6,795 nucleotides of DNA, from assembly GCA_946481265.1 (NCBI GenBank), contig CAMLNE010000237.1, positions 1 through 6,795 on the forward strand, in the 5' to 3' direction. Shown piece by piece: positions 1-6,795 of this stretch (positions are counted from its first letter, which is position 1; each line of letters opens with the position of its first letter). Both the position numbers and the translations under genes were made by a program. The stretch comes from an uncultured Panacagrimonas sp. Its GTDB lineage: Bacteria; Pseudomonadota; Gammaproteobacteria; Nevskiales; Nevskiaceae. The notes under the pieces are model-generated. The model had not been told where the DNA came from and searched no databases. It saw nothing but the letters and a program-made list of their open reading frames with translations.

Positions 1-1029
<1,029 letters not shown>

Positions 1030-1034
1030 CCCCG

Positions 1035-1139
1035 GGATCGGGAATCGGGGATCGTCGGCCATTCCGCGCGCTCCACGCGCACGGCGTCGACGATTCCCGG
1101 TTCTCCGTTCCCGACCCCCTGATCCCCGATTCCCGATCC
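1035..1139. repeat. REP-like inverted-repeat element, perfect 19-bp arms
   Basis: The arm GGATCGGGAATCGGGGATC at 1035-1053 is exactly complementary to 1121-1139, enclosing 67 nt. The interior has a second 6-bp pair (TCGTCG 1052-1057 with CGACGA 1088-1093) and a small GCGCG/CGCGC hairpin (1066-1070 with 1076-1080). CGGGAATC at 1039-1046 could also pair with a second GATTCCCG copy at 1092-1099, so alternative folds are possible. GGGAATCGGG-style intergenic repeats are frequent in Xanthomonadaceae genomes (recalled knowledge); no transposase is present. The element fills nearly the whole gatC-gatA gap and ends 2 bp before the gatA start codon. It is not followed by a T-run, so it is not a standard terminator. 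Confidence 0.75.
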
Positions 1140-1141
1140 GC

Positions 1142-2611
1142 ATGCACACCCTCTCTCTCAAGCAACTCGCCGACGGACTGCGCAGCAGGCAGTTCTCCAG
1201 CCGGGAATTGACGCAGCACTTCCTCGGGCGCATCGAGACGCTCGATCCGCAGATCAACAGCTTCATCACGGTCACGCCGGAAGTCGCGCTGGCCCAGGCG
1301 GACGCCGCCGATGCCCGCCTGGCGGCCGGTAACGCCGGCCCCCTGACCGGGATTCCGCTGGCGCAGAAGGACATCTTCTGCACCCAGGGCGTGCGCACCA
1401 GCTGCGCCAGCCGCATGCTCGACACGTTCATCGCGCCCTACGACGCCACCATCGTGTCCCGGCTGCACCACGAGGCCGGCAGCGTGATGCTCGGCAAGTG
1501 CAACATGGATGAGTTCGCGATGGGCTCGTCGAACGAGACGAGCTGGTACGGGTCGGTGAAGAACCCCTGGGATCTGACGCGCGTGCCGGGCGGATCCAGT
1601 GGCGGGTCGGTCGCCGCCGTGGCGGCGGGACTGGCGCCGGCGGCCACCGCCACCGATACCGGCGGCTCCATCCGCCAGCCCGCGGCGCTGACCAGCCTGA
1701 CCGGCATCAAGCCCACCTACGGCCGCGTTTCGCGCTTCGGCATGATCGCGTTCGCCTCCAGCCTGGACCAGGCCGGCGTGGTGGCGCACAGCGCCGAGGA
1801 CGCGGCGATCGTGCTGCAGGCCATGGCCGGCTTCGATCCGCGCGACTCGACCAGCGTCGAGCGCGAGGTCGACGATTACCTGGAGGCGATCAACCGTCCG
1901 CTCGATGGACTGCGCATCGGCCTGCCGCGCGAATACTTCGCCGAGGGCCTGGCCCCGGCCGTGCGCGCGTGCATCGACAAGGCGATCGAACAGCTGCGGG
2001 AGCTGGGCGCCCGGATCGTGGAGGTCTCGCTGCCGAACGCCTCGCTGTCGGTGCCCACCTACTACGTGGTGGCCCCGGCGGAAGCCTCCAGCAACCTCGC
2101 GCGCTTCGACGGCGTGCGCTACGGCCACCGCGCCGAGTCGGCACGCACGCTCGAGGAGCTGTACAAGAAGAGTCGCGGCGAGGGCTTCGGTCCGGAGGTC
2201 CAGCGCCGCATCATGATCGGCACCTACGTGCTCAGCCATGGCTACTACGATGCGTACTACCTGCAGGCGCAGAAGGTGCGCAAGCTGATCTACGAGGACT
2301 TCCGCCGCGCGTACCAGCAGTGCGACGTCATCCTCGGGCCGACCACCACGGACGTCGCCTTCGCGCTGGGCGCCAAGACCGATGACCCGGTGGCGATGTA
2401 CCTCAACGACATCTACACCATCGCCGCCAACCTGGCCGGCATCCCGGCGATGAGCCTGCCCTGCGGCTTCGTGGATACGGATGGAGTGCGCCTGCCGGTG
2501 GGCATGCAGCTGATGGGGGATTTCTTCGGCGAGGCCCGCCTGCTCAACGTGGCGCACCGCTACCAACAGGCCACGGACTGGCACCGGCAGCGGCCCCGCG
2601 GGTTCGAGTAG
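1142..2611 (+). CDS. gatA: Asp-tRNA(Asn)/Glu-tRNA(Gln) amidotransferase subunit A
   Basis: GatA is the glutaminase of GatCAB. It hydrolyses glutamine, and the ammonia is channelled to GatB to amidate misacylated Asp-tRNA(Asn) or Glu-tRNA(Gln). The 489-residue product has full family length and the amidase-signature fold: catalytic Lys76 in PLAQKDIFC, the GGSSGGS loop at 150-156 with cis-Ser152, and [11 protein letters not shown] at 171-181 with nucleophile Ser176. [27 protein letters not shown] and [11 protein letters not shown] are further GatA-typical blocks. The ATG at 1142 gives the expected N-terminus, with the [18 protein letters not shown] segment (27-44) in place. No Shine-Dalgarno is visible, because an inverted repeat ends two bases before it. 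Translation may therefore depend on coupling to gatC or on leader folding (inference). gatB does not follow, which is unusual, since gatCAB are commonly adjacent. Confidence 0.97.
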   Translation: MHTLSLKQLADGLRSRQFSSRELTQHFLGRIETLDPQINSFITVTPEVALAQADAADARLAAGNAGPLTGIPLAQKDIFCTQGVRTSCASRMLDTFIAPYDATIVSRLHHEAGSVMLGKCNMDEFAMGSSNETSWYGSVKNPWDLTRVPGGSSGGSVAAVAAGLAPAATATDTGGSIRQPAALTSLTGIKPTYGRVSRFGMIAFASSLDQAGVVAHSAEDAAIVLQAMAGFDPRDSTSVEREVDDYLEAINRPLDGLRIGLPREYFAEGLAPAVRACIDKAIEQLRELGARIVEVSLPNASLSVPTYYVVAPAEASSNLARFDGVRYGHRAESARTLEELYKKSRGEGFGPEVQRRIMIGTYVLSHGYYDAYYLQAQKVRKLIYEDFRRAYQQCDVILGPTTTDVAFALGAKTDDPVAMYLNDIYTIAANLAGIPAMSLPCGFVDTDGVRLPVGMQLMGDFFGEARLLNVAHRYQQATDWHRQRPRGFE

Positions 2612-2669
2612 CGCCTGCTGCAGGACGGAAGACGATCGTTCAGGAAAGTTTTTCGCACTGGTTCACACT

Positions 2670-2704
2670 CTTGCGCGCAAGTTAGCGTTAGCCCCTATAA
2701 GGGG
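2670..2704 (+). promoter_or_regulatory. Candidate promoter/operator of the 2-oxoacid oxidoreductase operon
   Basis: The 163-bp gap between gatA and the next operon is locally AT-richer than its surroundings. It contains a 12-bp palindrome CTTGCGCGCAAG (2670-2681), a tandem GTTAGC hexamer (2681-2686 and 2687-2692), and a second symmetric element CCCCT-ATA-AGGGG (2692-2704). TTGCGC at 2671 and TATAAG at 2696 resemble -35 and -10 boxes, but the spacing is 19 bp, longer than ideal. If this is the promoter, both symmetric elements would overlap it and could be regulator sites. The start of the operon 70 bp downstream fits. No convincing intrinsic terminator for gatA is seen in this gap. Confidence 0.4.
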
Positions 2705-2774
2705 AACGCGAGCGCTTGGGTAGCATCCTTTACTCAGCGAGGGCCCGCGCGGTCCGCAGCTGTGGAGGAAGAGG

Positions 2775-4631
2775 GTGCGAGCGACTGACATACGCAACCC
2801 CGACTATTTTCATAAGGTCGTCGATTGCCAGTGGGCCTGTCCGGCGCATACGCCGGTTCCTGAATACATCCGGTTGATCGCAGCGGGCCGCTACGCGGAC
2901 GCGTACATGGTCAACTGGAAGAGCAATGTCTTCCCCGGGATTCTCGGTCGGACCTGCGACCGGCCCTGCGAGCCCGCCTGCCGGCGCGGCCGGGTGGCGG
3001 AGCAGTACGACCCGGCCGGCGTGCCGACCAAGCCCGAACCGGTGGCGATCTGCCGGCTCAAGCGCGTCGCCGCCGATCTCAAGGGTGACGTCGGCGCCCG
3101 CATGCCGCGGCCGGCGGCGGCCCGCAACGGCCGTCGCATCGCCTGCATCGGTGGCGGTCCATCCTCGCTGACCGTGGCCCGCGACCTCGCCCCGCTCGGG
3201 TACCAGGTGACCGTGTTCGAGGCCGATCCCAAGGGCGGCGGCTTCATGCGCACGCAGGTGCCGCGCTTCCGCCTGCCCGAAGCGGTGATCGACGAGGAGG
3301 TCGGTTACATCCTGGACCTGGGCGTCGAGCTGCGCGCCAACACGCGCATCGAGTCGATGAAGGCACTGCTCGCGCAGGACTGGGACGCGGTCTTCGTCGG
3401 CAGCGGCGCCCCACGCGGTCGCGATCTCGACATTCCCGGCCGCACCGAAGCGGCGGCGCACATCCACATCGGCATCGACTGGCTGGCCTCGGTGTACTTC
3501 GGCCACGTCACCAAGGTAGGCAGGCGCGTCATCGTGCTGGGCGGCGGCAACACCGCGATGGACTGCTGCCGATCCTCGCGTCGCCTGGGTGGCGACGAGG
3601 TCAAGGTGATCGTCCGTTCGGGCTTCGAGGAGATGAAGGCCAGCCCCTGGGAGAAGGAGGACGCGATGCACGAGGGCATTCCCATCCTCGACTACCGCGT
3701 GCCCAAGGCCTTCGTCCACGACAACGGTCATCTCACCGGCATGACCTTCGAGAAGGTGCGCGCCGAGTACGACGCCAAGGGTCGCCGCAAGCTGGTGCCC
3801 ACGGGCGAGCCGGACGAGTTCCACGCCTGCGACGAGGTGCTGATCGCGGTGGGACAGGCGAACGCGTTCCCCTGGATCGAGCGCGACTGCGGCATCGACT
3901 TCGACGAGTGGGGCATGCCCGTGGTCGACAAGGCCACCTTCCAGTCCTCGCGCCCGGACGTCCTGTTCGGCGGCGACGCGGCCTTCGGCCCGAAGAACAT
4001 CATCTGGGCGGTGGCCCACGGCCACGAGGCCGCGGTGAGCATCGACAAGATGCTCAGCGGCGAGGATCCGCAGCTGCGGCCGCAGCCGGCAGTCGACGTG
4101 ATGTCCCAGAAAATGGGCATCCACGAGTGGAGCTACGACAACGAGGTCTCGCTCGAGGAGCGTCGCAAGGTGCCCTGGGCGCCCCAGGAGCGCACGCTCA
4201 AGGACATCAAGCTGGAGGTGGAGCTCGGCTTCGATGCGGCGACCGCGCTGGCGGAGACGCAGCGCTGCCTGAACTGCGACGTGCAGACGGTGTTCGCCGC
4301 CAAGCTGTGCATCGAGTGCGACGCCTGCATCGACATCTGCCCGGTGGACTGCCTGACCCTGGCGCCCAACGGCGAGGAGGCCGACCTGCGCGGGCGCCTG
4401 ACGGCGCCGGCGTTGAACCTGGCGCAGGCCCTGTACGTGTCGAACGGCTTGCCGACCACGCGCGTGATGGTCAAGGACGAGGACGTCTGCCTGCACTGCG
4501 GACTGTGCGCGGAGCGCTGCCCCACCGGGGCCTGGGACATGCAGAAGGTTTTGCTGGAGACCAGCAAGGCGGGGCCCGCATGCCGCTCGCAGGCCAAGGC
4601 GACGGCGACGGTTCGCGAGGCGGTGGCATGA
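2775..4631 (+). CDS. GltD-like FAD/NAD(P) oxidoreductase fused to a 2x[4Fe-4S] ferredoxin domain
   Basis: This 618-residue protein probably exchanges electrons between NAD(P)(H) and the 2-oxoacid oxidoreductase encoded just downstream. Visible parts, in order: an N-terminal cysteine cluster (C18, C22, then C61, C65, C69 in CDRPCEPAC) like the Fe-S domain of glutamate synthase small subunit; an FAD Rossmann loop IGGGPSSL at 125-132; an NAD(P) loop LGGGNTAMDC at 255-264; the second FAD contact LFGGDAAFGP at 397-406; an RCLNC pair at 497-501; and a bacterial ferredoxin domain with CIECDACIDICP (512-523) and CLHCGLCAERCP (572-583). The GTG start is supported by GGAGG at 2764-2768, 6 nt upstream. 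The stop overlaps the next start as ATGA. Odd points: the third Gly of the FAD loop is Ser131, and the usual N-terminal CxxC of GltD is missing. It resembles the KorC-type reductase described next to korAB in Thauera (recalled). It is not a glutamate synthase, as no GltB is nearby. NADPH versus NADH preference is undetermined. Confidence 0.92.
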   Translation: MRATDIRNPDYFHKVVDCQWACPAHTPVPEYIRLIAAGRYADAYMVNWKSNVFPGILGRTCDRPCEPACRRGRVAEQYDPAGVPTKPEPVAICRLKRVAADLKGDVGARMPRPAAARNGRRIACIGGGPSSLTVARDLAPLGYQVTVFEADPKGGGFMRTQVPRFRLPEAVIDEEVGYILDLGVELRANTRIESMKALLAQDWDAVFVGSGAPRGRDLDIPGRTEAAAHIHIGIDWLASVYFGHVTKVGRRVIVLGGGNTAMDCCRSSRRLGGDEVKVIVRSGFEEMKASPWEKEDAMHEGIPILDYRVPKAFVHDNGHLTGMTFEKVRAEYDAKGRRKLVPTGEPDEFHACDEVLIAVGQANAFPWIERDCGIDFDEWGMPVVDKATFQSSRPDVLFGGDAAFGPKNIIWAVAHGHEAAVSIDKMLSGEDPQLRPQPAVDVMSQKMGIHEWSYDNEVSLEERRKVPWAPQERTLKDIKLEVELGFDAATALAETQRCLNCDVQTVFAAKLCIECDACIDICPVDCLTLAPNGEEADLRGRLTAPALNLAQALYVSNGLPTTRVMVKDEDVCLHCGLCAERCPTGAWDMQKVLLETSKAGPACRSQAKATATVREAVA

Positions 4632-6472
4632 ACGCGCCCGCCTCCGTTTCGGCCGTCAACGACTTCGTCGTCAAGTTCGCCAACGTCAACGGCTCGGGCT
4701 CGGCCTCCGCCAACGAGCTCTTCGCCAAGAGCATCCTGCGCATGGGCGTGCCGGTAAGCCCGCGCAACATCTTCCCGTCGAACATCCAGGGCCTGCCCAC
4801 CTGGTACGAGGTACGCGTCAGCGAGAAGGGCTGGCTGGGCCGGCGCGGTGGCGTGGACCTGCTGGTGCAGATGAACCCGCAGACCTGGACCGACGACCTG
4901 GCCGAGCTGGCGCCGGGCGGCTACCTGTTCCACGACAACTCCAAGCCGCTGCCGCTGTCGCGCCTGCGCAGCGACGTGAATATCGTCGGCATGCCGCTGA
5001 CGGAGATCTGCAACCGCACCTATTCGGATCCGCGCCAGCGCCAGCTGTTCAAGAACATCCTCTATGTCGGCGCGCTGGCTTCGCTGCTGGGCATCGAGCT
5101 GGAGGTGATCGAAAAGCTGGTGGCCGAGCAGTACCGCAGCAAGGAGAAGCTGCTCGCGGCCAACATCAAGGCGCTGCACCTGGGACGCGACTGGGCGCGC
5201 GACAACCTCGAACCGCTCGGGCTGCAGGTGCGCAGGGCCGATGCGGTGGGCGACCGCATCTTCGTCGACGGCAATTCGGCGGCGGCGCTGGGCTGCGTGT
5301 ACGGCGGCGCCTCGGTCTGCGCCTGGTACCCGATCACGCCGTCATCGTCGCTGGCCGAGGCCTTCGAGAAGTACTGCCAGAAGTTCCGCGTCGACCCGGA
5401 CAGCGGCGCCAACCGCTACGCCGTGGTCCAGGCCGAGGACGAGATCGCGTCGATCGGCATGTGCCTGGGCGCCGGCTGGAACGGGGCACGCGCCTTCACG
5501 GCGACCTCCGGCCCCGGGATCTCGCTGATGACCGAGTTCATCGGCCTGGCCTACTTCGCGGAGATCCCGGTGACCATCGTCGACGTGCAGCGTGGCGGGC
5601 CGTCCACCGGCATGCCCACGCGCACCCAGCAGGCCGACCTGCTGTCCTGCGCCTATGCCTCGCATGGCGATACCCGCCACGTGCTGCTGCTGCCGCAGGA
5701 TCCGACCGAGTGCTTCGAGTTCGCCGCCGCGGCGCTCGACCTGGCCGACCGCCTGCAGACGCCGGTGTTCGTGATGAGCGACCTGGACATCGGCATGAAC
5801 CAGCGCCTGTGCGCGCCGCTGACCTGGGACGACACGCGCGAGCTGGACCGCGGCAAGGTGATGACCGCCGAGGAGCTCGAAAGCGGACGCGATTTCGGCC
5901 GCTACCTGGACGTGGACGGCGATGGCATCCCGTACCGGACCTACCCCGGAACGCACCCGGCCCGCGGCGCCTTCTTCACCCGCGGCACCACGCGCGACCC
6001 GTATGCGCGCTACTCGGAGAAGGGGCCCGACTACACCTACAACGTGCAGCGACTGCTGCGGAAGTTCGACACCGCCAAGTCCCTGGTCCCGGCCCCGGTG
6101 CAGCGCGCCGCGCCGGTGAGCACGCCGTTCGGCGTCATCTACTACGGCTCCACCAGCCCGGCCATGGACGAGGCGGTGGAACTGCTCGAGGAACAGGGCA
6201 AGCCGCTGGACATGCTGCGCCTGCGGGCCTTCCCGTTCCCGCCGAGCGTGCGCGACTTCGTGCTCAGCCACGCGCACGTCTTCGTGGTGGAGCAGAACCG
6301 CGACGCCCAGCTGCGCAGCATGCTGATCAACGAGTTCGACCTCGATCCTGCACGGCTGGTCCCGGTGCTGCACTACGACGGCACGCCGATCACCGCCCGT
6401 TTCATCACCGATGCCATCGAGGCGCGCATGAAGCCGCTGCGAGCGATGTCCCTGTCCGAGCGGGCGGCGTGA
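4628..6472 (+). CDS. korA: 2-oxoacid:acceptor oxidoreductase, fused gamma-alpha subunit (KorA-like)
   Basis: This subunit of a CoA-dependent 2-oxoacid:ferredoxin-type oxidoreductase works with the TPP-binding beta subunit to turn a 2-oxoacid plus CoA into acyl-CoA and CO2. The 614 residues fall into an N-terminal gamma domain (about 10-195; NGSGSASANELFAKSILRMG at 21-40) and an alpha, pyrimidine-binding domain from about 210. The alpha part shows GNSAAALG (215-222), YPITPSS (234-240), TSGPGISLM (293-301) and QRGGPSTGMPTRTQQADL (321-338), with the C-terminal alpha domain from about 500 to 600. The gamma-alpha fusion order marks the KorA type, as in mycobacterial KorA, and differs from indolepyruvate IorA, which carries a ferredoxin domain. 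The ATG at 4628 overlaps the upstream stop, implying translational coupling; upstream G-rich sequence gives only a weak ribosome site. The symbol reflects architecture; 2-oxoglutarate as substrate is not proven. Confidence 0.93.
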   Translation: MNAPASVSAVNDFVVKFANVNGSGSASANELFAKSILRMGVPVSPRNIFPSNIQGLPTWYEVRVSEKGWLGRRGGVDLLVQMNPQTWTDDLAELAPGGYLFHDNSKPLPLSRLRSDVNIVGMPLTEICNRTYSDPRQRQLFKNILYVGALASLLGIELEVIEKLVAEQYRSKEKLLAANIKALHLGRDWARDNLEPLGLQVRRADAVGDRIFVDGNSAAALGCVYGGASVCAWYPITPSSSLAEAFEKYCQKFRVDPDSGANRYAVVQAEDEIASIGMCLGAGWNGARAFTATSGPGISLMTEFIGLAYFAEIPVTIVDVQRGGPSTGMPTRTQQADLLSCAYASHGDTRHVLLLPQDPTECFEFAAAALDLADRLQTPVFVMSDLDIGMNQRLCAPLTWDDTRELDRGKVMTAEELESGRDFGRYLDVDGDGIPYRTYPGTHPARGAFFTRGTTRDPYARYSEKGPDYTYNVQRLLRKFDTAKSLVPAPVQRAAPVSTPFGVIYYGSTSPAMDEAVELLEEQGKPLDMLRLRAFPFPPSVRDFVLSHAHVFVVEQNRDAQLRSMLINEFDLDPARLVPVLHYDGTPITARFITDAIEARMKPLRAMSLSERAA

Positions 6473-6476
6473 GGCC

Positions 6477-6795
6477 ATGACCTTTCTGGCCAAGCCCCGC
6501 CTGCATCACCCCTCGCTGACGCGCAACGCGGTCGGCTACACGCGACGCGACTACGAGGGCAAGGTCTCGACCCTGTGCGCGGGCTGCGGTCACGACTCGA
6601 TCTCCGCGGCCGTCGTGCAGGCCTGCTGGGAGCTGGACATCGAGCCGCATCGCGTGGCCAAGCTGTCCGGCATCGGCTGCAGCTCGAAGACCCCGGACTA
6701 CTTCCTGGGCCAGTCGCACGGCTTCAACACCGTGCACGGACGCATGCCCTCGGTGCTCACCGGCGCCAACCTCGCGAACCGCGAACTGCTCTACC
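6477..6795 (+). CDS. korB: 2-oxoacid:acceptor oxidoreductase, TPP-binding beta subunit (KorB-like), partial
   Basis: The beta subunit binds thiamine diphosphate and the [4Fe-4S] cluster that takes electrons from the decarboxylated intermediate. 106 codons are visible before the window ends; the family is usually about 280-370 residues. Present are TLCAGCGHDSIS at 33-44 with cluster ligands Cys34 and Cys37, KLSGIGCSSKTPDYF at 62-76 with the third ligand Cys68, and FNTVHGRMPSVLTGANLA at 83-100, where HGR is the family's conserved cofactor-proximal motif. The GDG Mg/TPP motif and the fourth cysteine would lie beyond the edge. The start is 4 bp after the korA stop; GAGG at 6471-6474 is too close to be an ideal ribosome site, so coupling is likely. 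Assignment to the KorB/PorB family is secure; the substrate is not. Confidence 0.94.
   Translation, partial: MTFLAKPRLHHPSLTRNAVGYTRRDYEGKVSTLCAGCGHDSISAAVVQACWELDIEPHRVAKLSGIGCSSKTPDYFLGQSHGFNTVHGRMPSVLTGANLANRELLY

Noticed and set aside
2614..2653. Possible intrinsic terminator after gatA (CCTGCTGCAGG followed later by a run of five T)
   Set aside because: The dyad has only a 1-nt centre, which cannot form a proper loop, and the T-run starts 24 nt downstream of it.
2730..4496. Long open frame on the minus strand opposite the flavoprotein gene (588 codons)
   Set aside because: Same codon-bias shadow effect. The plus-strand protein has cofactor and cluster motifs throughout, and the antisense product is a low-complexity His/Ala/Val/Arg mixture.
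3908..4627. In-frame upstream extension of the korA-like gene through the end of the flavoprotein gene
   Set aside because: The extension runs out of frame over the flavoprotein's ferredoxin domain and gives an Arg/Gly-rich sequence. The ATG at 4628 gives the expected gamma-domain N-terminus.
5342..6493. Open minus-strand frames opposite the korA-like gene (and a similar one at 4133-5179)
   Set aside because: They lie opposite a well-supported coding gene, have no motif or ribosome binding site that I can see, and are best explained as GC-driven shadows.

Overview
The window is high-GC DNA with codon use typical of a gammaproteobacterium of the Xanthomonadaceae/Lysobacteraceae type. This rests on three things: the protein sequences, the divergent mreB / gatC-gatA arrangement, and a G(G)GAATCGGG-type intergenic inverted repeat of a style common in that family. 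The taxonomic call is inference from pattern, not from a search.

Left part (1-741): the N-terminal 154 codons of the cell-shape actin MreB run leftwards off the window edge. Between mreB and the divergent gatC lies a 278-bp intergenic region. It holds an 8-bp-stem hairpin in the mreB leader, a 13-bp dyad (TGTGCGACGCACA), and three copies of GGNCATGAC spaced exactly 21 bp apart.

Middle part (742-2611): gatC and gatA encode two subunits of the GatCAB tRNA-dependent amidotransferase, which converts misacylated Asp-tRNA(Asn) and/or Glu-tRNA(Gln) to the amide form. A 112-bp gap between them is filled by an imperfect hairpin element with perfect 19-bp arms. Its right arm ends two bases before the gatA ATG and leaves no Shine-Dalgarno sequence. 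The third subunit gene, gatB, does not follow gatA here.

Right part (2612-6795): after a 163-bp intergenic region with promoter- and operator-like elements comes a tight three-gene operon. The genes are (i) a 618-residue GltD-like FAD/NAD(P) oxidoreductase carrying a C-terminal two-[4Fe-4S] ferredoxin domain, (ii) a 614-residue gamma-alpha fusion subunit of a 2-oxoacid:acceptor oxidoreductase (KorA-like), and (iii) the start of its thiamine-diphosphate beta subunit (KorB-like), cut by the window end. Genes (i) and (ii) overlap by ATGA, and (ii) and (iii) are 4 bp apart. Together they read as a self-contained module: a 2-oxoacid is oxidatively decarboxylated to its acyl-CoA on KorAB, and the electrons pass through the fused ferredoxin and FAD to or from NAD(P)(H). 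This module is the most interesting content of the window. Its substrate and direction cannot be read from the sequence.
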